From Liolophura sinensis (taxonomy: Eukaryota > Mollusca > Polyplacophora > Chitonida > Chitonidae): a stretch of 64,000 nucleotides of DNA. Position numbers and translations under genes: made by a program. Below are positions 20,784 through 35,544 of the stretch, in pieces. Every line of letters starts with the position of its first letter. The stretch's first letter is position 1. Under the pieces are notes generated by a model. That model was not told the DNA's origin. It made no database searches and saw only the letters and a program-made list of their open reading frames with translations. The DNA is taken from NCBI RefSeq assembly GCF_032854445.1, contig NW_027018027.1, positions 49,310 to 113,309 of the forward strand. Reading direction: 5' to 3'.

Positions 20784-23700
20784 GTGCCCAGCAACGGCTC
20801 TTACTCCATGGAAACCAGGGAAATTTGCAATTTTTCAACAGTTGCCGATGCCTGGCTCAATTCCGCATCTTTTGTCACCTTATTAATGTGGGTCTGTGGT
20901 CAGTTGTACTTTTTACAGCAGACTGTATCAAGTACCTTGTGTTTTTTATGTACAAATGGTGTGGTTTTTCTACACGTAGATAAAGACATTGAGATTGTCT
21001 TGGACTTAGAAGTAAGACAATTGCTGGGTGAGTTAAATGCGCCTGGAGAACAGATTTGAGGTCTTCTGGGCTACCGAAGGGCACATAACTTATAGTCAAA
21101 AGTTGAATATAGTAATGACCAGTCGCGATGGTACATAGTACAGTGCAGCCGATTTCAATTAACAAAAAGACCAGGCAAAAATGCAAAAGTGGAAAAACTG
21201 TTCCAGTGCTGCTGGTAAGAGGCTAATCCGACGTATTTTCTGACGAAAAATCGAATAGTGCAAACCGCGTTGCTCTCCGACCAATACTTTTGGCTGTAGC
21301 GACAATTGAATGATCATTGATGTCATAATCACGTGCCCAGCAACGGCTCTTACTCCATGGAAACCAGGGAAATTTGCAATTTTTCAACTGCTGCCGATGC
21401 CTGGCTCAATTCCGCATCTTTTGGCACCTTATTAATGTGGGCCTGTGATCAGTTGTACTTTTTACAGCAGACTGTATCAAGTACCTTGTGTTTTTTATGT
21501 GCAAATGGTGTGGTTTTTCTACACGTAGATAAAGACATTGAGATTGTCTTGGACTTAGAAGTAAGACAATTGCTGGGTGAGTTAAATGGGCTTAGCCCAA
21601 ACATTTGACGTCTTCTGGGCTACCGAAGGGCACATAACTTATAGTCAAAAGTTAAATATAGTAATGACCAGTGGCGATGGTACATAGTACAGTGCAGCCG
21701 ATTTCAATTAACAAAAAGACCAGGCAAAAATGCAAAAGTGGAAAAACTGTTCCAGTGCTGCTGGTAAGAGGCTAATCCGACGTATTTTGTGACGAAAAAT
21801 CGAATGGTGCAAACCGCGTTGCTCTCCGACCAATACTTTTGGCTGTAGCGACAATTGAATGATCATTGATGTCATAATCACGTGCCCAGCAACGGCTCTT
21901 ACTCCATGGAAACCAGGGAAATTTGCAATTTGTCAACAGCTGCCGATGCCTGGCTCAATTCCGCTTCTTTTGGCACCTTATTAATGTGGGCCTGTGATCA
22001 GTTGTACTTTTTACAGCAGACTGTATCAAGTACCTTGTGTTTTTTATGTGCAAATGGTGTGGTTTTTCTACACGTAGATAAAGACATTGAGATTGTCTTG
22101 GACTTAGAAGTAAGACAATTGCTGGGTGAGTTAAATGGGCTTAGCAGAAAGATTTGACGTCTTCTGGGCTACCGAAGGGCACATAACTTATAGTCAAAAG
22201 TTGAATATAGTAATAACCAGTCGTGATGGTACATAGTACAGTGTAGCCGATTTCAATTAACAAAAAGACCAGGCAAAAATGCAAAAGTGGAAAAACTTGT
22301 CCAGTGCTGCTGGTAAGAGGCTATTCCGACGTATTTTGTGACGAAAAATCGAATGGTGCAAACCGCGTTGCTCTCCGACCAATACTTTTGGCTGTAGCGA
22401 CAATTGAATGATCATTGATGTCATAATCACGTGCCCAGCAACGGCTCTTACTCCATGGAAACCAGGGAAATTTGCAATTTTTCAACTGCTGCCGATGCCT
22501 GGCTCAATTCCGCATCTTTTGGCACCTTATTAATGTGGGTCTGTGGTCAGTTGTACTTTTTACAGCAGACTGTATCAAGTACCTTGTGTTTTTATGTACA
22601 AATGGTGTGGTTTTTCTACACGTAGATAAAGACATTGAGATTGTCTTGGACTTAGAAGTAAGACAATTGCTGGGTGAGTTAAATGCGCCCAGAGAACAGA
22701 TTTGAGGTCTTCTGGGCTACCGAAGGGCACATAACTTATAGTCAAAAGTTGAATATAGTAATGACCAGTCGCGATGGTACATAGTACAGTGCAGCCGATT
22801 TCAACAAACAAAAAGACCAAGCAAAAATGCAAAAGTGGAAAAACTGTTCCAGTGCTGCTGGTAAGAGGCTAATCCGACGTATTTTGTGACGAAAAATCGA
22901 ATGGTGCAAACCGCGTTGCTCTCCGACCAATACTTTTGGCTGTAGCGACAATTGAATGATCATTGATGTCATAATCACGTGCCCAGCAACGGCTCTTACT
23001 CCATGGAAACCAGGGAAATTTGCAATTTGTCAACAGCTGCCGATGCCTGGCTCAATTCCGCTTCTTTTGGCACCTTATTAATGTGGGCCTGTGATCAGTT
23101 GTACTTTTTACAGCAGACTGTATCAAGTACCTTGTGTTTTTTATGTGCAAATGGTGTGGTTTTTCTACACGTAGATAAAGACATTGAGATTGTCTTGGAC
23201 TTAGAAGTAAGACAATTGCTGGGTGAGTTAAATGGGCTTAGCCCAAAGATTTGACGTCTTCTGGGCTACCGAAGGGCACATAACTTATAGTCAAAAGTTG
23301 AATATAGTAATAACCAGTCGCGATGGTACATAGTACAGTGTAGCCGATTTCAATTAACAAAAAGACCAGGCAAAAATGCAAAAGTGGAAAAACTGTTCCA
23401 GTGCTGCTGGTAAGAGGCTAATCCGACGTATTTTGTGACGAAAAATCGAATGGTGCAAACCGCGTTGCTCTCCGACCAATACTTTTGGCTGTAGCGACAA
23501 TTGAATGATCATTGATGTCATAATCACGTGCCCAGCAACGGCTCTTACTCCATGGAAACAAGGGAAATTTGCAATTTTTCAACAGTTGCCGATGCCTGGC
23601 TCAATTCCGCATCTTTTGGCACCTTATTAATGTTGGTCTGTGGTCAGTTGTACTTTTTACAGCAGACTGTATCAAGTACCTTGTGTTTTTTATGTACAAA

Positions 23701-26700
23701 TGGTGTGGTTTTTCTACAAGTAGATAAAGACATTGAGATTGTCTTGGACTTAGAAGTAAGACAATTGCTGGGTGAGTTAAATGCGCCTAGAGAACAGATT
23801 TGAGGTCTTCTGGGCTACCGAAGGGCACATAACTTATAGTCAAAAGTTGAATATAGTAACGACCAGTCGCGATGGTACATAGTACAGTGCAGCCGATTTC
23901 AATTAACAAAAAGACCAGGCAAAAATGCAAAAGTGGAAAAACTGTTCCAGTGCTGCTGGTAAGAGGCTAATCCGACGTATTTTGTGACGAGAAATCGAAT
24001 GGTGCAAACCGCGTTGCTCTCCGACCAATACTTTTGGCTGTAGCGACAATTGAATGATCATTGATGTCATAATCACGTGCCCAGCAACGGCTCTTACTCC
24101 ATGGAAACCAGGGAAATTTGCAATTTTTCAACTGCTGCCGATGCCTGGCTCAATTCCGCTTCTTTTGGCACCTTATTAATGTGGGCCTGTGATCAGTTGT
24201 ACTTTTTACAGCAGACTGTATCAAGTACCTTGTGTTTTTTATGTGCAAATGGTGTGGTTTTTCTGCACGTAGATAAAGACATTGAGATTGTCTTGGACTT
24301 AGAAGTAAGACAATTGCTGGGTGAGTTAAATGGGCTTAGCCCAAACATTTGACGTCTTCTGGGCTACCGAAGGGCACATAACTTATAGTCAAAAGTTGAA
24401 TATAGTAATAACCAGTCGCGATGGTACATAGTACAGTGTAGCCGAGTTCAATTAACAAAAAGACCAGGCAAAAATGCAAAAGTGGAAAAACTGTTCCAGT
24501 GCTGCTGGTAAGAGGCTAATCCGACGTATTTTGTGACGAGAAATCGAATGGTGCAAACCGCGTTGCTCTCCGACCAATACTTTTGGCTGTAGCGACAATT
24601 GAATGATCATTGATGTCATAATCACGTGCCCAGCAACGGCTCTTACTTCAACAGTTGCCGATGCCTGGCTCAATTCCGCATCTTTTGGCACCTTATTAAT
24701 GTGGGTCTGTGGTCAGTTGTACTTTTTACAGCAGACTGTATCAAGTACCTTGTGTTTTTTATGTACAAATGGTGTGGTTTTTCTACACGTAGATAAAGAC
24801 ATTGAGATTGTCTTGGACTTAGAAGTAAGACAATTGCTGGGTGAGTTAAATGCGCCTAGAGAACAGATTTCAGGTCTTCTGGGCTACCGAAGGGCACATA
24901 ACTTATAGTCAAAAGTTAAATATAGTAATGACCAGTGGCGATGGTACATAGTACAGTGTAGCCGATTTCAATTAACAAAAAGACCAGGCAAAAATGCAAA
25001 AGTGGAAAAACTTGTCCAGTGCTGCTGGTAAGAGGCTATTCCGACGTATTTTGTGACGAAAAATCGAATGGTGCAAACCGCGTTGCTCTCCGACCAATAC
25101 TTTTGGCTGTAGCGACAATTGAATGATCATTGATGTCATAATCACGTGCCCAGCAACGGCTCTTACTCCATGGAAACCATGGAAATTTGCAATTTTTCAA
25201 CTGCAGCCGATGCCTGGCTCAATTCCGCATCTTTTGGCACCTTATTAATGTGGGTCTGTGGTCAGTTGTACTTTTTACAGCAGACTGTATCAAGTACCTT
25301 GTGTTTTTATGTACAAATGGTGTGGTTTTTCTACACGTAGATAAAGACATTGAGATTGTCTTGGACTTAGAAGTAAGACAACTGCTGGGTGAGTTAAATG
25401 CGCCTAGAGAACAGATTTGAGGTCTTCTGGGCTACCGAAGGGCACATAACTTATAGTCAAAAGTTGAATATAGTAATGACCAGTCGCGATGGTACATAGT
25501 ACAGTGCAGCCGATTTCAACTAACAAAAAGACCAGGCAAAAATGCAAAAGTGGAAAAACTGTTCCAGTGCTGCTGGTAAGAAGCTAATCCGACGTATTTT
25601 GTGACGAAAAATCGAATGGTGCAAACCGCGTTGCTCTCCGACCAATACTTTTGGCTGTAGCGACAATTGAATGATCATTGATATCATAATCACGTGCCCA
25701 GCAACGGCTCTTACTCCATGGAAACCAGGGAAATTTGCAATTTGTCAACAGCTGCCGATGCCTGGCTCAATTCCGCTTCTTTTGGCACCTTATTAATGTG
25801 GGCCTGTGATCAGTTGTACTTTTTACAGCAGACTGTATCAAGTACCTTGTGTTTTTTATGTGCAAATGGTGTGGTTTTTCTACACGTAGATAAAGACATT
25901 GAGATTGTCTTGGACTTAGAAGTAAGACAATTGCTGGGTGAGTTAAATGGGCTTAGCCCAAAGATTTGACGTCTTCTGGGCTACCGAAGGGCACATAACT
26001 TATAGTCAAAAGTTGAATATAGTAATAACCAGTCACGATGGTACATAGTACAGTGCAGCCGATTTCAATTAACAAAAAGACCAGGCAAAAATGCAAAAGT
26101 GGAAAAACTGTTCCAGTGCTGCTGGTAAGAGGCTAATCCGACGTATTTCGTGACGAGAAATCGAATGGAGCAAACCGCGTTGCTCTCCGACCAATACTTT
26201 TGGCTGTAGCGACAATTGAATGATCATTGATGTCATAATCACGTGCCCAGCAACGGCTCTTACTCCATGGAAACAAGGGAAATTTGCAATTTTTCAACAG
26301 TTGCCGATGCCTGGCTCAATTCCGCTTCTTTTGGCACCTTATTAATGTTGGTCTGTGGTCAGTTGTACTTTTTACAGCAGACTGTATCAAGTACCTTGTG
26401 TTTTTTATGTACAAATGGTGTGGTTTTTCTACAAGTAGATAAAGACATTGAGATTGTCTTGGACTTAGAAGTAAGACAATTGTTGGGTGAGTTAAATGCG
26501 CCTAGAGAACAGATTTGATGTCTTCTGGGCTACCGAAGGGCACATAACTTATAGTCAAAAGTTGAATATAGTAACGACCAGTCGCGATGGTACATAGTAC
26601 AGTGCAGCCGATTTCAATTAACAAAAAGACCAAGCAAAAATGCAAAAGTGGAAAAACTGTTCCAGTGCTGCTGGTAAGAGGCTAATCCGACGTATTTTGT

Positions 26701-28438
26701 GACGAGATATCGAATGGTGCAAACCGCGTTGCTCTCCGACCAATACTTTTGGCTGTAGCGACAATTGAATGATCATTGATGTCATAATCACGTGCCCAGC
26801 AACGGCTCTTACTCCATGGAAACCAGGGAAATTTGCAATTTTTCAACTGCTGCCGATGCCTGGCTCAATTCCGCTTCTTTTGGCACCTTATTAATGTGGG
26901 CCTGTGATCAGTTGTACTTTTTACAGCAGACTGTATCAAGTACCTTGTGTTTTTTATGTGCAAATGGTGTGGTTTTTCTACACGTAGATAAAGACATTGA
27001 GATTGTCTTGGACTTAGAAGTAAGACAATTGCTGGGTGAGTTAAATGGGCTTAGCCCAAAGATTTGACGTCTTCTGGGCTACCGAAGGGCACATAACTTA
27101 TAGTCAAAAGTTGAATATAGTAATAACCAGTCGCGATGGTACATAGTACAGTGCAGCCGATTTCAATTAACAAAAAGACCAGGCAAAAATGCAAAAGTGG
27201 AAAAACTGTTCCAGTGCTGCTGGTAAGAGGCTAATCCGACGTATTTTGTGACGAGAAATCGAATGGTGCAAACCTCGTTGCTCTATGACAAATACTTTTG
27301 GCTGTAGCGACAATTGAATGATCATTGATGTCATAATCACGTGCCCAGCAACGGCTCTTACTCCATGGAAACCTGGGAAATTTGCAATTTTTCAACAGTT
27401 GCCGATGCCTGGCTCAATTCCGCATCTTTTGGCACCTTATTAATGTTGGTCTGTGGTCAGTTGTACTTTTTACAGCAGACTGTATCAAGTACCTTGTGTT
27501 TTTTATGTACAAATGGTGTGGTTTTTCTACACGTAGATAAAGACATTGAGATTGTCTTGAACTTAGAAGTAAGACAATTGCTGGGTGAGTTAAATGCGCC
27601 TAGAGAACAGATTTGAGGTCTTCTGGGCTACCGAAGGGCACATAACTTATAGTCAAAAGTTGAATATAGTAATGACCAGTCGCAATGGTACATAGTACAG
27701 TGCAGCCGATTTCAATTAACAAAAAGACCAGGCAAAAATGCAAAAGTGGAAAAACTGTTCCAGTGCTGCTGGTAAGAGGATAATCCGACGTATTTTCTGA
27801 CAAAAAATCGAATGGTGCAAACCGCGTTGCTCTCCGACCAACACTTTTGGCTGTAGCGACAATTAAATGATCATTGATGTCATAATCACGTGCCCAGCAA
27901 CGGCTCTTACTCCATGGAAACCAGGGAAATTTGCAATTTTTCAACAGCTGCCGATGCCTGGCTCAATTCCGCTTCTTTTGGCACCTTATTAATGTGGGCC
28001 TGTGATCAGTTGTACTTTTTACAGCAGACTGTATCAAGTACCTTGTGTTTTTTATGTGCAAATGGTGTGGTTTGTCTACACGTAGATAAAGACATTGAGA
28101 TTGTCTTGGACTTAGAAGTAAGACAATTGCTGGGTGAGTTAAATGGGCTTAGCCCAAAGATATTACGTCTTCTGGGCTACCGAAGGGCACATAACTTATA
28201 GTCAAAAGTTGAATATAGTAATAACCAGTCGCGATGGTACATAGTACAGTGAAGCCGATTTCAATTAACAAAAAGACCAGGCAAAAATGCAAAAGTGGAA
28301 AAACTTTTCCAGTGCTGCTGGTAAGAGGCTAATCCGACGTATTTTCTGACGAAAAATCGAATGGTGCAAACCGCGTTGCTCTCCGACCAATACTTTTGGC
28401 TGTAGCGACAATTGAATGATCATTGATGTCATAATCAC
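20784..28438. repeat. Higher-order block, copy 1 (7,655 bp)
   Basis: The block is bounded by the diagnostic monomer with CTTTTGTCACC and GCGCCTGGAGAACAG, which occurs at 20784, 28439 and 35545. It holds in order the A monomer 21333, 21882 (TTAGCAGAAAG), 22431 (short T tract), 22979, 23528 (TTGGTCTG and ACAAGTAG), 24077, 24626 (29-bp deletion), 25146 (short T tract), 25694, 26243, 26792, 27341 and 27890: 14 monomers. The AA step at 21333/21882 suggests this copy lost one B monomer relative to copy 2, where 29537 fills that place. Confidence 0.8.
24626..25145. repeat. B monomer with 29-bp deletion, first of three
   Basis: GGCTCTTACT is joined directly to TCAACAGTTGCC, removing 29 bp that in other monomers include CCATGGAAACCAGGG and the first part of the T tract. 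A single T at the join is the only obvious overlap. The interval to the next marker is 520 bp. The open frame from the GTG loses its phase, though an ATG 23 bases upstream gives an in-frame path of 101 codons. The ending is TTTCAGG, losing the usual TGA. Confidence 0.9.
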
Positions 28439-31400
28439 GTGCCCAGCAACGGCTCTTACTCCATGGAAACCAGGGAAATTTGCAATTTTTCAACAGTTGC
28501 CGATGCCTGGCTCAATTCCGCATCTTTTGTCACCTTATTAATGTGGGTCTGTGGTCAGTTGTACTTTTTACAGCAGACTGTATCAAGTACCTTGTGTTTT
28601 TTATGTACAAATGGTGTGGTTTTTCTACACGTAGATAAAGACATTGAGATTGTCTTGGACTTAGAAGTAAGACAATTGCTGGGTGAGTTAAATGCGCCTG
28701 GAGAACAGATTTGAGGTCTTCTGGGCTACCGAAGGGCACATAACTTATAGTCAAAAGTTGAATATAGTAATGACCAGTCGCGATGGTACATAGTACAGTG
28801 CAGCCGATTTCAATTAACAAAAAGACCAGGCAAAAATGCAAAAGTGGAAAAACTGTTCCAGTGCTGCTGGTAAGAGGCTAATCCGACGTATTTTCTGACG
28901 AAAAATCGAATAGTGCAAACCGCGTTGCTCTCCGACCAATACTTTTGGCTGTAGCGACAATTGAATGATCATTGATGTCATAATCACGTGCCCAGCAACG
29001 GCTCTTACTCCATGGAAACCAGGGAAATTTGCAATTTTTCAACTGCTGCCGATGCCTGGCTCAATTCCGCATCTTTTGGCACCTTATTAATGTGGGCCTG
29101 TGATCAGTTGTACTTTTTACAGCAGACTGTATCAAGTACCTTGTGTTTTTTATGTGCAAATGGTGTGGTTTTTCTACACGTAGATAAAGACATTGAGATT
29201 GTCTTGGACTTAGAAGTAAGACAATTGCTGGGTGAGTTAAATGGGCTTAGCCCAAACATTTGACGTCTTCTGGGCTACCGAAGGGCACATAACTTATAGT
29301 CAAAAGTTAAATATAGTAATGACCAGTGGCGATGGTACATAGTACAGTGAAGCCGATTTCAATTAACAAAAAGACCAGGCAAAAATGCAAAAGTGGAAAA
29401 ACTTGTCCAGTGCTGCTGGTAAGAGGCTATTCCGACGTATTTTGTGACGAAAAATCGAATGGTGCAAACCGCGTTGCTCTCCGACCAATACTTTTGGCTG
29501 TAGCGACAATTGAATGATCATTGATGTCATAATCACGTGCCCAGCAACGGCTCTTACTCCATGGAAACCATGGAAATTTGCAATTTTTCAACTGCTGCCG
29601 ATGCCTGGCTCAATTCCGCATCTTTTGGCACCTTATTAATGTGGGTCTGTGGTCAGTTGTACTTTTTACAGCAGACTGTATCAAGTACCTTGTGTTTTTA
29701 TGTACAAATGGTGTGGTTTTTCTACACGTAGATAAAGACATTGAGATTGTCTTGGACTTAGAAGTAAGACAATTGCTGGGTGAGTTAAATGCGCCTAGAG
29801 AACAGATTTGAGGTCTTCTGGGCTACCGAAGGGCACATAACTTATAGTCAAAAGTTGAATATAGTAATGACCAGTCGCGATGGTACATAGTACAGTGCAG
29901 CCGATTTCAACAAACAAAAAGACCAGGCAAAAATGCAAAAGTGGAAAAACTGTTCCAGTGCTGCTGGTAAGAGGCTAATCCGACGTATTTTGTGACGAAA
30001 AATCGAATGGTGCAAACCGCGTTGCTCTCCGACCAATACTTTTGGCTGTAGCGACAATTGAATGATCATTGATGTCATAATCACGTGCCCAGCAACGGCT
30101 CTTACTCCATGGAAACCAGGGAAATTTGCAATTTGTCAACAGCTGCCGATGCCTGGCTCAATTCCGCTTCTTTTGGCACCTTATTAATGTGGGCCTGTGA
30201 TCAGTTGTACTTTTTACAGCAGACTGTATCAAGTACCTTGTGTTTTTTATGTGCAAATGGTGTGGTTTTTCTACACGTAGATAAAGACATTGAGATTGTC
30301 TTGGACTTAGAAGTAAGACAATTGCTGGGTGAGTTAAATGGGCTTAGCAGAAAGATTTGACGTCTTCTGGGCTACCGAAGGGCACATAACTTATAGTCAA
30401 AAGTTGAATATAGTAATAACCAGTCGTGATGGTACATAGTACAGTGTAGCCGATTTCAATTAACAAAAAGACCAGGCAAAAATGCAAAAGTGGAAAAACT
30501 TATCCAGTGCTGCTGGTAAGAGGCTATTCCGACGTATTTTGTGACGAAAAATCGAATGGTGCAAACCGCGTTGCTCTCCGACCAATACTTTTGGCTGTAG
30601 CGACAATTGAATGATCATTGATGTCATAATCACGTGCCCAGCAACGGCTCTTACTCCATGGAAACCATGGAAATTTGCAATTTTTCAACTGCTGCCGATG
30701 CCTGGCTCAATTCCGCATCTTTTGGCACCTTATTAATGTGGGTCTGTGGTCAGTTGTACTTTTTACAGCAGACTGTATCAAGTACCTTGTGTTTTTATGT
30801 ACAAATGGTGTGGTTTTTCTACACGTAGATAAAGACATTGAGATTGTCTTGGACTTAGAAGTAAGACAATTGCTGGGTGAGTTAAATGCGCCTAGAGAAC
30901 AGATTTGAGGTCTTCTGGGCTACCGAAGGGCACATAACTTATAGTCAAAAGTTGAATATAGTAATGACCAGTCGCGATGGTACATAGTACAGTGCAGCCG
31001 ATTTCAACAAACAAAAAGACCAAGCAAAAATGCAAAAGTGGAAAAACTGTTCCAGTGCTGCTGGTAAGAGGCTAATCCGACGTATTTTGTGACGAAAAAT
31101 CGAATGGTGCAAACCGCGTTGCTCTCCGACCAATACTTTTGGCTGTAGCGACAATTGAATGATCATTGATGTCATAATCACGTGCCCAGCAACGGCTCTT
31201 ACTCCATGGAAACCAGGGAAATTTGCAATTTGTCAACAGCTGCCGATGCCTGGCTCAATTCCGCTTCTTTTGGCACCTTATTAATGTGGGCCTGTGATCA
31301 GTTGTACTTTTTACAGCAGACTGTATCAAGTACGTTGTGTTTTTTATGTGCAAATGGTGTGGTTTTTCTACACGTAGATAAAGACATTGAGATTGTCTTG

Positions 31401-32829
31401 GACTTAGAAGTAAGACAATTGCTGGGTGAGTTAAATGGGCTTAGCCCAAAGATTTGACGTCTTCTGGGCTACCGAAGGGCACATAACTTATAGTCAAAAG
31501 TTGAATATAGTAATAACCAGTCGCGATGGTACATAGTACAGTGTAGCCGATTTCAATTAACAAAAAGACCAGGCAAAAATGCAAAAGTGGAAAAACTGTT
31601 CCAGTGCTGCTGGTAAGAGGCTAATCCGACGTATTTTGTGACGAAAAATCGAATGGTGCAAACCGCGTTGCTCTCCGACCAATACTTTTGGCTGTAGCGA
31701 CAATTGAATGATCATTGATGTCATAATCACGTGCCCAGCAACGGCTCTTACTCCATGGAAACAAGGGAAATTTGCAATTTTTCAACAGTTGCCGATGCCT
31801 GGCTCAATTCCGCATCTTTTGGCACCTTATTAATGTTGGTCTGTGGTCAGTTGTACTTTTTACAGCAGACTGTATCAAGTACCTTGTGTTTTTTATGTAC
31901 AAATGGTGTGGTTTTTCTACAAGTAGATAAAGACATTGAGATTGTCTTGGACTTAGAAGTAAGACAATTGCTGGGTGAGTTAAATGCGCCTAGAGAACAG
32001 ATTTGAGGTCTTCTGGGCTACCGAAGGGCACATAACTTATAGTCAAAAGTTGAATATAGTAACGACCAGTCGCGATGGTACATAGTACAGTGCAGCCGAT
32101 TTCAATTAACAAAAAGACCAGGCAAAAATGCAAAAGTGGAAAAACTGTTCCAGTGCTGCTGGTAAGAGGCTAATCCGACGTATTTTGTGACGAGAAATCG
32201 AATGGTGCAAACCGCGTTGCTCTCCGACCAATACTTTTGGCTGTAGCGACAATTGAATGATCATTGATGTCATAATCACGTGCCCAGCAACGGCTCTTAC
32301 TCCATGGAAACCAGGGAAATTTGCAATTTTTTCAACTGCTGCCGATGCCTGGCTCAATTCCGTTTCTTTTGGCACCTTATTAATGTGGGCCTGTGATCAG
32401 TTGTACTTTTTACAGCAGACTGTATCAAGTACCTTGTGTTTTTTATGTGCAAATGGTGTGGTTTTTCTGCACGTAGATAAAGACATTGAGATTGTCTTGG
32501 ACTTAGAAGTAAGACAATTGCTGGGTGAGTTAAATGGGCTTAGCCCAAACATTTGACGTCTTCTGGGCTACCGAAGGGCACATAACTTATAGTCAAAAGT
32601 TGAATATAGTAATAACCAGTCGCGATGGTACATAGTACAGTGTAGCCGAGTTCAATTAACAAAAAGACCAGGCAAAAATGCAAAAGTGGAAAAACTGTTC
32701 CAGTGCTGCTGGTAAGAGGCTAATCCGACGTATTTTGTGACGAGAAATCGAATGGTGCAAACCGCGTTGCTCTCCGACCAATACTTTTGGCTGTAGCGAC
32801 AATTGAATGATCATTGATGTCATAATCAC

Positions 32830-33349
32830 GTGCCCAGCAACGGCTCTTACTTCAACAGTTGCCGATGCCTGGCTCAATTCCGCATCTTTTGGCACCTTAT
32901 TAATGTGGGTCTGTGGTCAGTTGTACTTTTTACAGCAGACTGTATCAAGTACCTTGTGTTTTTTATGTACAAATGGTGTGGTTTTTCTACACGTAGATAA
33001 AGACATTGAGATTGTCTTGGACTTAGAAGTAAGACAATTGCTGGGTGAGTTAAATGCGCCTAGAGAACAGATTTCAGGTCTTCTGGGCTACCGAAGGGCA
33101 CATAACTTATAGTCAAAAGTTAAATATAGTAATGACCAGTGGCGATGGTACATAGTACAGTGTAGCCGATTTCAATTAACAAAAAGACCAGGCAAAAATG
33201 CAAAAGTGGAAAAACTTGTCCAGTGCTGCTGGTAAGAGGCTAATCCGACGTATTTTGTGACGAAAAATCGAATGGTGCAAACCGCGTTGCTCTCCGACCA
33301 ATACTTTTGGCTGTAGCGACAATTGAATGATCATTGATGTCATAATCAC
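32830..33349. repeat. B monomer with 29-bp deletion, second copy
   Basis: It has the same join (ACTTCAACAG) as 24626 and the same following TTTCAGG and AGTGGCGATGG changes, so it is a copy by block duplication and not a second event. One difference downstream is GAGGCTAATCC here against GAGGCTATTCC after 24626. Confidence 0.9.
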
Positions 33350-33941
33350 GTGCCCAGCAACGGCTCTTACTCCATGGAAACCATGGAAATTTGCAATTTT
33401 TCAACTGCAGCCGATGCCTGGCTCAATTCCGCATCTTTTGGCACCTTATTAATGTGGGTCTGTGGTCAGTTGTACTTTTTACAGCAGACTGTATCAAGTA
33501 CCTTGTGTTTTTATGTACAAATGGTGTGGTTTTTCTACACGTAGATAAAGACATTGAGATTGTCTTGGACTTAGAAGTAAGACAACTGCTGGGTGAGTTA
33601 AATGCGCCTAGAGAACAGATTTGAGGTCTTCTGGGCTACCGAAGGGCACATAACTTATAGTCAAAAGTTGAATATAGTAATGACCAGTCGCGATGGTACA
33701 TAGTACAGTGCAGCCGATTTCAACTAACAAAAAGACCGGGCAAAAATGCAAAAGTGGAAAAACTGTTCCAGTGCTGCTGGTAAGAAGCTAATCCGACGTA
33801 TTTTGTGACGAAAAATCGAATGGTGCAAACCGCGTTGCTCTCCGACCAATACTTTTGGCTGTAGCGACAATTGAATGATCATTGATGTCATAATCACGTG
33901 CCCAGCAACGGCTCTTACTCCATGGAAACCAGGGAAATTTG

Positions 33942-33960
33942 CAACATTTCAACAGGTGCC
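33942..33960. repeat. Short conversion-like patch shared with region III
   Basis: This A-class monomer reads GCAACATTTCAACAGGTGCC where its counterparts in the other block copies (25694, 39905, 44845) read GCAATTTGTCAACAGCTGCC. The same patch occurs at 58061-58078 and 61903-61920, in region III monomers that differ in the rest of their sequence (GGTCAG, TACAAAT). A short transferred tract (gene conversion) explains the distribution more simply than repeated mutation. Confidence 0.7.
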
Positions 33961-35544
33961 GATGCCTGGCTCAATTCCGCTTCTTTTGGCACCTTATTAA
34001 TGTGGGCCTGTGATCAGTTGTACTTTTTACAGCAGACTGTATCAAGTACCTTGTGTTTTTTATGTGCAAATGGTGTGGTTTTTCTACACGTAGATAAAGA
34101 CATTGAGATTGTCTTGGACTTAGAAGTAAGACAATTGCTGGGTGAGTTAAATGGGCTTAGCCCAAAGATTTGACGTCTTCTGGGCTACCGAAGGGCACAT
34201 AACTTATAGTCAAAAGTTGAATATAGTAATAACCAGTCACGATGGTACATAGTACAGTGCAGCCGATTTCAATTAACAAAAAGACCAGGCAAAAATGCAA
34301 AAGTGGAAAAACTGTTCCAGTGCTGCTGGTAAGAGGCTAATCCGACGTATTTCGTGACGAGAAATCGAATGGAGCAAACCGCGTTGCTCTCCGACCAATA
34401 CTTTTGGCTGTAGCGACAATTGAATGATCATTGATGTCATAATCACGTGCCCAGCAACGGCTCTTACTCCATGGAAACAAGGGAAATTTGCAATTTTTCA
34501 ACAGTTGCCGATGCCTGGCTCAATTCCGCTTCTTTTGGCACCTTATTAATGTTGGTCTGTGGTCAGTTGTACTTTTTACAGCAGACTGTATCAAGTACCT
34601 TGTGTTTTTTATGTACAAATGGTGTGGTTTTTCTACAAGTAGATAAAGACATTGAGATTGTCTTGGACTTAGAAGTAAGACAATTGTTGGGTGAGTTAAA
34701 TGCGCCTAGAGAACAGATTTGATGTCTTCTGGGCTACCGAAGGGCACATAACTTATAGTCAAAAGTTGAATATAGTAACGACCAGTCGCGATGGTACATA
34801 GTACAGTGCAGCCGATTTCAATTAACAAAAAGACCAAGCAAAAATGCAAAAGTGGAAAAACTGTTCCAGTGCTGCTGGTAAGAGGCTAATCCGACGTATT
34901 TTGTGACGAGATATCGAATGGTGCAAACCGCGTTGCTCTCCGACCAATACTTTTGGCTGTAGCGACAATTGAATGATCATTGATGTCATAATCACGTGCC
35001 CAGCAACGGCTCTTACTCCATGGAAACCAGGGAAATTTGCAATTTTTCAACTGCTGCCGATGCCTGGCTCAATTCCGCTTCTTTTGGCACCTTATTAATG
35101 TGGGCCTGTGATCAGTTGTACTTTTTACAGCAGACTGTATCAAGTACCTTGTGTTTTTTATGTGCAAATGGTGTGGTTTTTCTACACGTAGATAAAGACA
35201 TTGAGATTGTCTTGGACTTAGAAGTAAGACAATTGCTGGGTGAGTTAAATGGGCTTAGCCCAAAGATTTTACGTCTTCTGGGCTACCGAAGGGCACATAA
35301 CTTATAGTCAAAAGTTGAATATAGTAATAACCAGTCGCGATGGTACATAGTACAGTGAAGCCGATTTCAATTAACAAAAAGACCAGGCCAAAATGCAAAA
35401 GTGGAAAAACTTTTCCAGTGCTGCTGGTAAGAGGCTAATCCGACGTATTTTCTGACGAAAAATCGAATGGTGCAAACCGCGTTGCTCTCCGACCAATACT
35501 TTTGGCTGTAGCGACAATTGAATGATCATTGATGTCATAATCAC

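Larger units (their letters stand above)
28439..35544. repeat. Higher-order block, copy 2 (7,106 bp)
   Basis: Thirteen monomers follow the same order as copy 1. 28439 and 28988 match 20784 and 21333 at 7,655 bp. From 30085 onward the offset to copy 1 becomes about 8,203 bp because an extra B monomer (29537) is present. The equivalents of 27341 and 27890 are missing as whole monomers. Their lost-stop ending (GATTTTACG) is instead fused to the 5' part of the 26792 type in monomer 34996, which marks the exchange point. Private features are an extra T in the T tract at about 32325-32336 and the conversion-like patch at 33942-33960. Confidence 0.8.
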
